Part shown: in pieces, positions 28,287-35,923 of the stretch
Position numbering within the stretch: position 1 is the stretch's first letter
Layout of the letters: the number at the start of each line of letters is the position of its first letter
Translations under genes and position numbers: made by a program
Assembly: GCF_000429325.1 (NCBI RefSeq)
Contig: NZ_KE386885.1
Coordinates: forward strand, 399,958 to 463,957
Direction: 5' to 3'
DNA: 64,000 bases
Source of the DNA: Fundidesulfovibrio putealis DSM 16056
GTDB lineage: Bacteria; Desulfobacterota; Desulfovibrionia; Desulfovibrionales; Desulfovibrionaceae
The notes under the pieces: model-generated
Database searches by the model: none
Seen by the model: only the letters and a program-made list of their open reading frames with translations
What the model was told of the DNA's origin: nothing

Positions 28287-28909
28287 ATGATGGAAATAGC
28301 CGCGCACATGGACATGGTGGACTCCGCCCCTCACGACGCGGCGTCATTTCATGTGATCGTCTACCGCTACCAGGAACAGGCCTGGCGTCCTGCGCGGGAA
28401 ATGACCCTTGACCTTGGACTGAGGCCTGGCGTCGGGGAGATATGCGGCATGGCTGCCGCGCTCAGGCTCTTCCTCGGCACGTGTACCACGCTCCTGACCA
28501 GGAAGCTCCCGCCCGTCCTTGCCCGCGCGCTTCACAAGCGGGGGATGACGGTGTGGGAATGCGCGGCTGACCCGGAACTGTTGCTGGACTACGCCTGGGA
28601 GCAGGCCGAGCTTGAAAAAGACATTCAGGGTCAGCCGGGCCGTGTCTGCGCTGCGCCGAGAAATCTAGGCGACGGTCATTACATTGTCTCTCTTCAAGGG
28701 TGCCAAGGCAAGGCCACCGGGCCGTCCTCCAAGCAGGTGCTCAAGTCCTTCCTGGAAACAACGCCCTTCAAAAGCCTGGAGGTCTATTGCAGCCACATGC
28801 CGCCCTGGATGCGCGCACAGTGCCAAAACGGCAGGTTCACTGCAACCAGGAACAGGTCGATGCCGGAAAGCTGCGCCTCGTCATCAGCCATTCCGCTGAG
28901 AACACATGA
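28287..28909 (+). pseudogene. AnfO-like nitrogenase accessory protein, apparently frameshifted near its 3' end
   Basis: The start at 28287 (MMEIAAHMDMVD, AAGGA seven bases before) gives a protein like the AnfO family known from iron-only nitrogenase clusters. It has a LRLFLGTCTTLLTRKLPPVL helix, a GMTVWECA strand, GHYIVSLQGCQG, and the SKQVLKSFLET and YCSHMPPWM boxes. After about 28840 this frame loses coding character and runs 116 bp into the next gene. The -1 frame (CAG GAA CAG GTC GAT GCC onward, KLRLVISHSAEN) has native codon use and ends in TGA at 28907-28909, just before the next gene's ribosome-binding site. A one-base slip near the AAAA at 28831 is likely. Sequencing error or real mutation cannot be told apart. 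Confidence 0.65.
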
Positions 28910-28926
28910 AAACAAGGAGTTTGCGT

Positions 28927-29904
28927 ATGTCCCCGAATTGCATCAAAAGTCACCGCCTCCTGTCCTTCTGCCTGGCGGTGCTGCTGGCCTTCATGACCAC
29001 TCCGGTCCTGGCCAAGTCCGATAAGGTGACCATCGGATACAGCAAGCTCATCATCAGCCTGCCGATATTCGTAGCCTCTGACCAGGGCCTGTTCGCCAAA
29101 AACGGCCTGGATGTCACTCTGGAGGAATTCGAGACGGCCCAGCCCCTCATGGACGCCCTGGTGTCGGGCAAGGTGGATGTGGCGGGTTACACTGCCTACG
29201 CCATCACCATGAACGCGTCGCTGCGTTCCAAGAAGGCTCTTTACTATATGACGAGCCTGGTGGAGGACGCCAGCCACCCCATCAGCAAACTCCTGGTCAA
29301 GAACGGCTCCGACATCAAGAGTATCGAGGACCTCAAGGGCAAGCGCGTCGGCATCCTGCCCACCGTGGCCTACAAGCTCTGGATGGAGGCGGTGCTTGCC
29401 AAGAAAGGTGTGGACCCGGCGGACGTGATCCTCCAGCACGTGGCCCCGCCCATGTCTGTCTCGGCCCTGGAATCCGGGACCGTGGACGCGCTCTTCACCA
29501 ACGATCCGGCCTCAGCCGCAGTGCTCAAGTCCGGCGTGGGCAAGGAGCTGGTGACTGGCGCAGTAGTCCCGGAACTTCTGGGCTCCCCCTTCCCCTTCGC
29601 CAGCTTCAACATGGACAAGGCCTACGCCGACGCCAATCCGGCCATCGCGGCCAAGGTCGTCAAGTCGCTCGACGATGCCATCGCGCTCATCAATTCCGAC
29701 CCCGCCAAGGCCAAGAAGTCCATGGAGAAGTTCATGAAGGACGCTGAAAAACCTTTTGTGCCATTCTACTCCAACCCGCTTTACCTGCCGAGCGCCAAGT
29801 TTTCGAGAGCGGACCTGGAGGCCGTCATGGAGCGCTATCTGTCACTCAAGATGATCCCGGCCAAGCTGGAGCTCAAGGACATGGCCCTGCAGGCCAAGAA
29901 ATAG
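28927..29904 (+). CDS. NitT/TauT-type ABC transporter substrate-binding protein
   Basis: AAGGAG seven bases upstream selects the ATG at 28927. The 325-residue product starts with a Sec signal peptide (hydrophobic core LLSFCLAVLLAFMTTPVLA, cleavage after PVLA). The mature protein has the SsuA/THI5-like fold: TIGYSKLIISLPIFVASDQG, then GLFAKNGLDVTLEEFETAQP and the DLKGKRVGI strand. Relatives bind nitrate, sulfonates, thiamine precursors or oxyanions. The ligand here is unknown. Its place in a nif island, behind a sigma-54 promoter and before an activator gene, suggests import of a compound needed for nitrogen fixation. Confidence 0.9.
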   Translation: MSPNCIKSHRLLSFCLAVLLAFMTTPVLAKSDKVTIGYSKLIISLPIFVASDQGLFAKNGLDVTLEEFETAQPLMDALVSGKVDVAGYTAYAITMNASLRSKKALYYMTSLVEDASHPISKLLVKNGSDIKSIEDLKGKRVGILPTVAYKLWMEAVLAKKGVDPADVILQHVAPPMSVSALESGTVDALFTNDPASAAVLKSGVGKELVTGAVVPELLGSPFPFASFNMDKAYADANPAIAAKVVKSLDDAIALINSDPAKAKKSMEKFMKDAEKPFVPFYSNPLYLPSAKFSRADLEAVMERYLSLKMIPAKLELKDMALQAKK

Positions 29905-29993
29905 GCCTCAGGTGCTTCGCGTATGTGTGGGGAGGCATGGGGGCCGCCCTGCCTCCCCTATCAACGACCATATTCCTGGATACGAGGCTTGCC

Positions 29994-30755
29994 ATGGAAT
30001 CACTCGCCACCAGCCCGGGAGCCTTTCCCCTCGTTGCCGAAACGGCGGCCATCGATATCCGGCGTGTGTTCCGGCGTAATCCGGGCCATGGGTGTTGCGC
30101 TGACACAGTGTTCGAGGACTTCAGCCTGCGGGTCGGTCCGGGCGAGGTGGTGGGACTGTATGGTCCCAACGGCTGCGGCAAGACTACACTGCTCAACATG
30201 GTGGCCGGGATACTGAGGCCTGATTCGGGCGAGATCGTGCGCGCCCGGCCGGAGCTGCGCGTGGCGTACGTCTTCCAGGACTTCAAGACCAGCCTGTTTC
30301 CCTGGTTCACTGTGAGGAGCAACATCCTCTATCCCCTGGCAGCAACCGGGGTTCCTTCCTCCCGCCGCTCACAGCGGCTCGATCGCCTGATCGAGACCGT
30401 GGACATCCCCTTCAGCCTGGACAAGTACCCCTATCAGCTCAGCGGCGGGCAACAGCAGTATGTCTCCATCCTGCGCGGGCTGATCAGCGATCCGGCCGTG
30501 ATGCTCCTGGATGAGCCGTTCTCGGCTCTTGACCAGGGAAGCACGTCCTGGCTGCGGGAGGTGCTGCGCCAGGTGTTCGCAGCGTACCGCGTTTCAGTCC
30601 TCATGGTTTCCCATGATCTGACCCACTTCAGCAACCTGGCCGACAGGGTCTGCGTGCTGTCTGGCAAGCCTGCCATGATCACGCGGGAGATCGTCGCGCC
30701 GAGATGCGCCCGAAAGCGCCGGGAGGACTGCCCCTATGCGGAAATCCTTCACTAG
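29994..30755 (+). CDS. NitT/TauT-type ABC transporter ATPase
   Basis: The ATG at 29994 with GAGG upstream gives 253 residues. The nucleotide-binding motifs are complete: Walker A GPNGCGKTT near residue 55, Q-loop VFQDFKTSLFPW, signature QLSGGQQQYVSI, Walker B VMLLDEPFSALD and VSHDLTH. The QDFKTSLFPW loop is characteristic of the SsuB/TauB/NrtD group. The C-terminal 20 residues are basic and Cys-containing. Its end overlaps the permease gene by 20 bp, so the two are translationally coupled. Confidence 0.92.
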   Translation: MESLATSPGAFPLVAETAAIDIRRVFRRNPGHGCCADTVFEDFSLRVGPGEVVGLYGPNGCGKTTLLNMVAGILRPDSGEIVRARPELRVAYVFQDFKTSLFPWFTVRSNILYPLAATGVPSSRRSQRLDRLIETVDIPFSLDKYPYQLSGGQQQYVSILRGLISDPAVMLLDEPFSALDQGSTSWLREVLRQVFAAYRVSVLMVSHDLTHFSNLADRVCVLSGKPAMITREIVAPRCARKRREDCPYAEILH

Positions 30756-31518
30756 CGGGCTCTCGCCCCAGGTTGCGTCGTGCGCGCGGCCGCTTTTGAT
30801 GCTGGCGGTGTTCGTGGCGCTCTGGCAGACCGTGTCCTCACTGGGGCTCGCCAATCCCATGTTCCTGCCCTCTCCCGTGGAGGTTCTGGACAAAGCGCGG
30901 CAGTTGTCGCTCCAAGAGCGCATCAGCGCGGATGTGACAGCCACGCTGTGGCGGGCGCTGGCAGGATTCGGCCTGGCGTTCTGCCTGGGTGTGCCGTGCG
31001 GGCTGGCCCTTGGCGCGTCGGACAGGCTCTTTTCATACTTCGAGCTGCCCATCGATTATTTCCGTTCCATTCCTCCTGTGGTCCTCTTTCCACTGGCACT
31101 ACTGTGTTTCGGCATTGGCGAAGCGTCCCGCATTGCTGTCGTGGTGTTCGGGTGCCTGCCGATCCTGCTGGTGAGCGTGGCCGTTGGCGTACGTGCGGGC
31201 TCGCGGCAACGCCGCAAGGTGGCAGCGGCTCTTGGTGCGAGTGACATGCGCGTTTTCCTGAGCGTCATCGTTCCAGAAGCACTGCCGAGCGTCTTCGTGG
31301 GCACGCGGGTGGCCTTGTCCATGGCCATCATCATCGCCGTGGTCACGGAAATGCTTGTGGGCGCGAAGTACGGCCTGGGAGGAAGGGTCATTTCCGCACA
31401 GATCGCTTACGACACCCCGGAACTCTACTGCAACATCATCGTTGTTGGCCTGATCGGGCTGGCCATCAACAAGCTCTGCTCAACGATCCAAGGATTTGTG
31501 ATCCATTGGGAGCAGTAA
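30736..31518 (+). CDS. NitT/TauT-type ABC transporter permease
   Basis: The 260-residue inner-membrane protein has about six helices (first at 15-35, last near 230-250). The BPD_transp_1 EAA-like motif reads AAALGASDMRVFLSVIVPEA near residue 165 and contacts the ATPase. FRSIPPVVLFPLALLCFGIG is typical of the SsuC/TauC group. It completes a binding protein-ATPase-permease set of 28927-31518. There is no sign of a second permease. Confidence 0.92.
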   Translation: MRKSFTSGLSPQVASCARPLLMLAVFVALWQTVSSLGLANPMFLPSPVEVLDKARQLSLQERISADVTATLWRALAGFGLAFCLGVPCGLALGASDRLFSYFELPIDYFRSIPPVVLFPLALLCFGIGEASRIAVVVFGCLPILLVSVAVGVRAGSRQRRKVAAALGASDMRVFLSVIVPEALPSVFVGTRVALSMAIIIAVVTEMLVGAKYGLGGRVISAQIAYDTPELYCNIIVVGLIGLAINKLCSTIQGFVIHWEQ

Positions 31519-31639
31519 TGATGCAAGAACTTCGTCGTATGCAACCAGTTTGTGATGGTGCAATTGTCTCTAGCCATGACACTGGTAGTTGAAAGCTGCG
31601 CCGCACTGAAAGTATGTGCGGAATTCATAAATCGCATTC

Positions 31640-33286
31640 ATGCTCAGCGAGGCTTTACGCATCATGATCAGCAATGAGTCACTCTACAGGCAGTCCGTCG
31701 AAGGTCCGTTCGGCAAGGACGGAAATCGCACCAAGGGCTGCAACGGCGGCAGCTGCCGCGAGAAGATCGTGCCCGTGCTGTCCGCCATAAAACGCGCCAT
31801 TTCCGGGAAATGCGAACTCTCCACGGCCATCGAGAATCTTCTGGACTACATGCGCCACGACATGGGCATCGACCGCGCCATCATCAATCTTTATCACCAG
31901 GAATCGGGGGAGATATTCTCCCACAAGAGCTTCGGCATGACTGAGGAGGAAGAGGACAGAGGCTTGCAGAGCCTGGGAGACTGGATCGCAGAGAAGGTAA
32001 TCTTCTCGTGCAAGCCAGTCATGATACCAAAAATATGTGACGACGCCAGTTTTTCAAGCCTCAGGCGCAGCCTGTTGAGCGCCAAGGACATGAAAAGCTC
32101 GTTCTTCTGCATCCCGATACATCGCGGGAAGAAGGTGATAGGCAGTATCAGCGCAATTCGGCATTACGACGCCCAGCACCTGCTGTGCAAGCACGTGGAG
32201 GCTCTGGAGGTTGTCTGCTGTCTGTTGGCCCAGGCCATGGATATGTATCTCGTGGAGAACGTGGACCGGCACAATTTCGAAAGACACCATCGCGAGCACA
32301 AGGACGAACTGCGCGACCTTTTGAAGCCCCAGAACATCATCGGGGCCTCCAAGGCCATGCTGGATGTATTCGCCATGCTGCACAAGGTCGCCCCGACCAA
32401 GACCACTGTGCTTGTGCTCGGCGAAAGCGGTGTGGGCAAGGAGATGATCGCCAGCGCCATACACTCCAACAGCCCCAATGCCGATGGCCCCATGGTGAAG
32501 TTCAACTGCGCGGCGCTGCCCGAGAGCATCCTGGAAAGCGAACTGTTCGGGCATGAGAAAGGGTCGTTTACCGGCGCGGCGCAGCTGCGCAAGGGGCGCT
32601 TCGAGGAGGCGGACGGCGGAACCATCTTCCTCGACGAGGTGGGAGAGCTCTCGCTTGGGGCGCAGGCCAAACTGCTGCGTGTCCTTCAGGAGCGCTCTTT
32701 CGAGCGTGTGGGCGGCAGCAAGACCGTGACGGTGAACCTGCGCGTGGTGGCGGCAACCAACAGGGATCTTGCGGAGATGGTGCGTGCGGGAACCTTCCGC
32801 CAGGACCTGTATTTCCGGCTCAACGTGTTTCCGCTCATGCTGCCGCCTTTGCGCGAACGCGGCAGGGACGTCATAACACTGGCAGAGTATTTCATTTCCA
32901 AGTTCGCGGAAGAGAACGGCAAGCAGGTCAACCGGATAACAACCACCGCCTTGAACATGCTCATGAGCTACCACTGGCCTGGCAACGTTCGCGAGCTTGA
33001 AAACGTGATGGAAAGGGCCGTCGTCCTGGCCGAAGACGACGCCATTCACGGGCGCAATCTTCCGATGGTCGTGCAGTCCGCCGTGTTCACGGACACGGAG
33101 AGCAGGCAGGGACTAGAAGCAAAACTCGCGGCAATCGAGTACGAGATGCTCCTGGATGCGCTCCGCCTGCACAGTGGCAATCTTACAAGGGCGGCGGGCG
33201 AACTGGGTCTGACGCGCAGGACGCTGACCCTGCGCATGAAGAAATATAATATGGTCTACAAGACGTTCCGCAGTGGTGACGATTAG
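31640..33286 (+). CDS. nifA: NifA-type sigma-54-dependent activator
   Basis: The product has 548 residues (ATG 31640; ATG 31664 is an alternative, with GAGG further off). The N-terminal GAF domain spans about 45-205. The AAA+ domain (about 230-465) has Walker A LGESGVGKE, the sigma-54 contact loop ESELFGHEKGSFTGA, Walker B GGTIFLDEVGEL and the arginine-finger region. The C-terminal Fis-type helix-turn-helix (NLTRAAGELGLTRRTLTLRM) is the DNA-binding part. This is the NifA/AnfA/VnfA architecture. It should bind the TGT-N10-ACA sites upstream of nifH and nifI1. The Cys cluster in the AAA-HTH linker that marks oxygen-sensitive NifA is absent. VnfA- or AnfA-like specificity cannot be excluded. Confidence 0.87.
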   Translation: MLSEALRIMISNESLYRQSVEGPFGKDGNRTKGCNGGSCREKIVPVLSAIKRAISGKCELSTAIENLLDYMRHDMGIDRAIINLYHQESGEIFSHKSFGMTEEEEDRGLQSLGDWIAEKVIFSCKPVMIPKICDDASFSSLRRSLLSAKDMKSSFFCIPIHRGKKVIGSISAIRHYDAQHLLCKHVEALEVVCCLLAQAMDMYLVENVDRHNFERHHREHKDELRDLLKPQNIIGASKAMLDVFAMLHKVAPTKTTVLVLGESGVGKEMIASAIHSNSPNADGPMVKFNCAALPESILESELFGHEKGSFTGAAQLRKGRFEEADGGTIFLDEVGELSLGAQAKLLRVLQERSFERVGGSKTVTVNLRVVAATNRDLAEMVRAGTFRQDLYFRLNVFPLMLPPLRERGRDVITLAEYFISKFAEENGKQVNRITTTALNMLMSYHWPGNVRELENVMERAVVLAEDDAIHGRNLPMVVQSAVFTDTESRQGLEAKLAAIEYEMLLDALRLHSGNLTRAAGELGLTRRTLTLRMKKYNMVYKTFRSGDD

Positions 33287-33464
33287 ATTGCGGTGGATGA
33301 GAGTTCTCTGGTCTGGCTGGGCGGTGCTGATTCTGTTGGGGACAGGATCTGTCAGGCACATTCTTTCGTAATTCTTACGATTTCAAACTTCCACGCGTAT
33401 CTCCCGTCTTGTTCTAGCCTCCCGTGGAACCGTCGCCGGGACAGTTCCAGGGTGGGGGCTTGGG

Positions 33465-34244
33465 TTAGTCTCTTTTGAAAACGATGAGCGGACAGTTCTT
33501 GCAGATGTCCGCGCCCGGGAACGGATCGCCCAGGCGGGTGATGGACGCTCCGCCGGTCTTGGCCTTGCGCTCGAGCAGGCGCTCCACCACGGCCGGGAGC
33601 TGATCGCCGGGAATGGAGATGTTCACCTCGCCTCGCTCCATTTTGCCCGCGTTGTAGTTGCCGCTGCACGCCAGATACACATTAGCCTTGGTCGTCTCGA
33701 ACACGCGGACGTTGCCGCCGCAGGCCGCCGAGTTGACCGTTATGGCGCTTTCCAGCACCGGCCTGCCCTGGGTGGCCATCCAGTCCGTGGCCAAGTGGTA
33801 GGCCTGCATGGTGTCACAGGTGAAGTGCACCACATCAGGCATCCTGTCCGACGCGCCCAGCGGTTCCAGGCCGACAGCCATCAGGCCCTTGCCTTGGAGA
33901 GTAGCCTTGCCCTTGACGATGGCTTCTAGTGTCAGGGCCCCTGAGGCGTACTTTGCGTGGCTTTTCAGCTCCCCTTCGTCGCAGCCCTTCCAGCCGAACA
34001 CGTACTTGGCGTTGGTGCAGCCCAGCTTTTCAGGCTCCATGAGCACGCGGATGCTCTCCATGCGCGGGCCGAGCTCCGCCTGGCAGAAGGTGACGGGTTT
34101 GACCGGGCGGTGGTAGTCCCCCCCGGCCTTGAAGGCGTCCACACCTTCCTGGTTGAAGCAGTAGAACACCGCGACGGGCGCGTGCATCAGACGCAGCTCG
34201 CGCATGAGGGCCTCGCGCATGAAATCAGGGGTGACGCTGGTCAT
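33465..34244 (-). CDS. DUF169 family protein
   Basis: The product has 259 residues and no signal peptide. The stretch DVVHFTCDTMQAYHLATDWM followed by a glycine-rich VNSAACGGNVR region matches the DUF169 family. Cys residues in KPVTFCQAELGP, KLGCTNAKYV and the C-terminal ADICKNCPLIVF could bind metal or a cluster; the CKNC pair is notable. The biochemical role of this family is unknown to me. It is transcribed toward nifA. Its promoter overlaps a palindrome (34283-34310), and it lies beside a Mop gene, so a link to molybdenum or tungsten handling is possible but unproven. Confidence 0.75.
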   Translation of the reverse strand: MTSVTPDFMREALMRELRLMHAPVAVFYCFNQEGVDAFKAGGDYHRPVKPVTFCQAELGPRMESIRVLMEPEKLGCTNAKYVFGWKGCDEGELKSHAKYASGALTLEAIVKGKATLQGKGLMAVGLEPLGASDRMPDVVHFTCDTMQAYHLATDWMATQGRPVLESAITVNSAACGGNVRVFETTKANVYLACSGNYNAGKMERGEVNISIPGDQLPAVVERLLERKAKTGGASITRLGDPFPGADICKNCPLIVFKRD

Positions 34245-34282
34245 GAATCTCTCCTTGTGTACGCCTTGGAGGGCAGCGTGAG

Positions 34283-34310
34283 CTTGTTATGTTATATCTA
34301 GCATAACAAG
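34283..34310. promoter_or_regulatory. palindromic operator upstream of the DUF169 gene
   Basis: Perfect 9-base arms CTTGTTATG (34283-34291) and CATAACAAG (34302-34310) flank a 10-base AT-rich spacer. It lies 39-66 bp before the DUF169 start, where promoter elements are expected. The TTAT/ATAA half-sites recall operators of ModE- and TunR-type molybdate/tungstate regulators. The identity of the regulator is an inference. Confidence 0.6.
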
Positions 34311-34397
34311 GAGAGGATCACAATGACGGGGGAGGGATATGCGCACATCCGATAGGGCTTCCTGGGCGGAAGGCCGCAACGCGCGCGCCCACGCAAA

Positions 34398-34423
34398 AAG
34401 GCCGACCTGTTCGGGTCGGCCTT
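34398..34423 (-). terminator. terminator of the mop gene
   Basis: Arms AAGGCCGACC (34398-34407) and GGTCGGCCTT (34414-34423) form a stable stem. Read on the minus strand it is followed by TTTTT. It begins 22 bp after the mop stop codon. This is a textbook intrinsic terminator. Confidence 0.85.
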
Positions 34424-34444
34424 CCTACTGGCGGGGCGTTCCGC

Positions 34445-34654
34445 CTAGTCGACGACGACCATGACGTTGGACGCCTTCACCATGGCCTTGACCGGCGAGC
34501 CGACCTTGAGGCCCATGGAGTCGACGGAGTGCTTGGTGATGATGGACACGATCTCGATGCCAGGCGAGACTTCGATGACGACCTCGGAGTTCACGGCTCC
34601 TTGGGTGATTTCCTTGATCTTTCCAGGGATCAGGTTGCGGGCGCTCACTTTCAT
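34445..34654 (-). CDS. mop: molybdate-binding protein Mop (molbindin, single TOBE domain)
   Basis: AAGGAG six bases upstream selects ATG at 34654 (69 residues; an in-frame ATG at 34699 is less likely). MKVSARNLIPGKIKEITQGA and the later ITKHSVDSMGLKVGSPVKAM are the classic molbindin motifs that bind molybdate or tungstate in an oligomer. Clostridial and Azotobacter nif regions often encode such proteins to buffer molybdenum for cofactor synthesis. It is a single gene with its own terminator. Confidence 0.9.
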   Translation of the reverse strand: MKVSARNLIPGKIKEITQGAVNSEVVIEVSPGIEIVSIITKHSVDSMGLKVGSPVKAMVKASNVMVVVD

Positions 34655-34714
34655 AGGGTTCTCCTTTGTTTGTCCCGGCTCCAGGCGGACGGGCTTCATG
34701 ATTTGCGTCCCCTA

Positions 34715-35020
34715 TCACGCCTGATAAATGTACTGATAGCAATATTTTTCGTGACTCTTCCGGTGTCGCTGGAAGCATCCTTCCAGCGTCGGATCGCTCT
34801 CAGGCATGCTCCGCACTTCCTGCAGGCATTCGCGCAGCGACAGCACGGTGAGGAAGTCCTCATTGTCCGGCAGAGCCAGGCGTACCGCTTCCAGCCATTG
34901 CGTCTTCAGGAACCAACCGGTCCCGACGGCCTCCCAGAAGCCCATTTCTGTAGACAGTTCGTTCAACGTGTCCGTTCCCTGCCCCTGGAGGCGGCGTACG
35001 AGGGATATCGCCACTCCCAC
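34715..35020 (-). CDS. hypothetical protein between mop and traJ
   Basis: There are up to 101 residues from a GTG at 35020; inner starts (TTG, then ATG at 34945) are possible and no ribosome-binding site is convincing. The sequence is protein-like: GFWEAVGTGWFLKTQWLEAV, ALPDNEDFLTVLSLRECLQE, then a basic tail. I recognise no family. It occupies the position where a relaxase follows traJ in IncP-type systems, so it could be an unrelated cargo gene or a remnant next to a deletion. Confidence 0.4.
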   Translation of the reverse strand: MGVAISLVRRLQGQGTDTLNELSTEMGFWEAVGTGWFLKTQWLEAVRLALPDNEDFLTVLSLRECLQEVRSMPESDPTLEGCFQRHRKSHEKYCYQYIYQA

Positions 35021-35153
35021 CCGGCGCGGCGGGGCCTTGCGACTGATCGCGTCAAGCCGGGGTCGAGGCTTAGGGCATTGTTGCTGGCCAAGCGCCGTAA
35101 GTCGTCACTTCGGTTGCCGAAGCCGACGCGACATCTGCTCATGGTAGAAACGT

Positions 35154-35483
35154 TCAAATCCGGGCGATTAAGGCCCTTAGTTCCCGTTGCCGGGCTTCAA
35201 TCTCCCTGAGCAACCTTCGCGCCTCCATGTGCAACGCCTGGATCGGCGTGTCCTTCTCCGACAGGCACAACTTGAAGAGACCTCCTAGCCTTCCCAGATC
35301 GGCGTTGACCCTGAGCAGGTCCCGCCGGGCGTGCTGCTTCTCAAGGCTTGGCGTAGGCTGCCCCAGGCAGACGCGCTTGGCAAAGGTTGAAAGCGACAGC
35401 CCGGTCCTTGCGGCGTGTTCTTGGATGCTTTTGTATTCTTCTGGCGTCAAATAGGTTTTCAGCACTGCTTTTTTCGAGGGCAT
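35154..35483 (-). CDS. traJ: TraJ/MobC-like relaxosome accessory protein
   Basis: The ATG at 35483 (MPSKKAVLKTYLTPEEYKSI) with GGAG upstream gives 109 residues. An N-terminal ribbon-helix-helix-like part (YLTPEEYKSIQEHAARTGLS) is followed by the TraJ-type signature RVNADLGRLGGLFKLCLSE, close in form to the NGDLGRLGGLLKLWL segment of RP4 TraJ. TraJ binds the inverted repeat at oriT and recruits the relaxase. The oriT lies 70 bp upstream of the gene, the same arrangement as in RP4. No TraI, TraK or TraH is seen. Confidence 0.82.
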   Translation of the reverse strand: MPSKKAVLKTYLTPEEYKSIQEHAARTGLSLSTFAKRVCLGQPTPSLEKQHARRDLLRVNADLGRLGGLFKLCLSEKDTPIQALHMEARRLLREIEARQRELRALIARI

Positions 35484-35554
35484 GAAAATCTCCACGTCCA
35501 TTGTCGTCATGCGTTGAGCCTAAGGCGAATAAGCAGAAGCCCCGCAGGGCAACT

Positions 35555-35586
35555 GTGAGGTAGGCCTACCTCACCTGTCCTGCCTT
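35555..35586 (+). other. RP4/IncP-type origin of transfer (oriT) with nic site
   Basis: A perfect 20-bp palindrome (35555-35574, centre GGCC) is followed by TCACCTGTCCTG|CC. The 22 bases 35563-35584 agree with the RP4 nic region, as I recall it, at 20 of 22 positions, including the YATCCTG|C core with one A-to-G change. The predicted nick is after 35582. Transfer would begin rightward on the plus strand, so the traJ side would enter last, as in RP4. The palindrome is the expected TraJ binding site. Confidence 0.82.
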
Positions 35587-35611
35587 CGAACTGCATCATT
35601 TCATATGCTAT

Positions 35612-35735
35612 TATGTTGGTTTACACCATGCTACACAGCCACACTCCAACACGTTTCAACATCTATCAGCATCTACCAACATGAAGCGATTGCCAACAGT
35701 ATGTTTCAACTCCAAGCAATATGAAAGAGCAAGCA
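35612..35735. repeat. iteron-like array of CAACA motifs beside oriT
   Basis: This AT-rich stretch has many short degenerate copies of YCAACAT or its complement (ATGTTGG near 35613, then CCAACAC, TCAACAT, TCAGCAT, CCAACAT, CCAACAG, TCAACTC and GCAACAT). Several are 9-15 bp apart, close to one helical turn. Such arrays act as Rep iterons or as bending and TraK-type sites next to oriT. I judge this by eye only. Confidence 0.4.
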
Positions 35736-35923
35736 ACATCAATGATCTATGCTACTCTGAATTGTCGACCACAGACTGGAGTCGGTTGATGGTTTCGGGA
35801 ATGAGAACCGAAAGTTCAGCTTTATCGACGGATTTCACCGCCGATCAACAGCCAGAAAGATGGGGCGAGCTCGCATGGTCAGCCCTCAAGGAAATACTCT
35901 TCGCAAAAGCAACGGCTTGCTGA
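35681..35923 (+). CDS. doubtful small ORF beside oriT
   Basis: Eighty residues start MKRLPTVCFNSKQYERASNI. Composition is unlike nearby genes, no good ribosome-binding site precedes it, and the first part coincides with the repeat array. It lies where RP4 has traK, in the same divergent direction, but I see no similarity to TraK. From here to 36241 nothing else can be supported as a gene. Confidence 0.2.
   Translation: MKRLPTVCFNSKQYERASNINDLCYSELSTTDWSRLMVSGMRTESSALSTDFTADQQPERWGELAWSALKEILFAKATAC

Noticed and set aside
28825-28850. Programmed -1 frameshift signal in the AnfO-like gene
   Set aside because: The local sequence (GCCAAAAC) is not a canonical slippery heptamer and no downstream stem-loop is evident, so error or mutation is simpler.
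31640-33286. Oxygen-sensitive class of NifA
   Set aside because: The Cys-x4-Cys type linker motif between the AAA+ and DNA-binding domains is not seen, so only the general NifA call is kept.
35600-35740. CRISPR array
   Set aside because: The repeats are short and degenerate, without spacers of constant length or cas genes.
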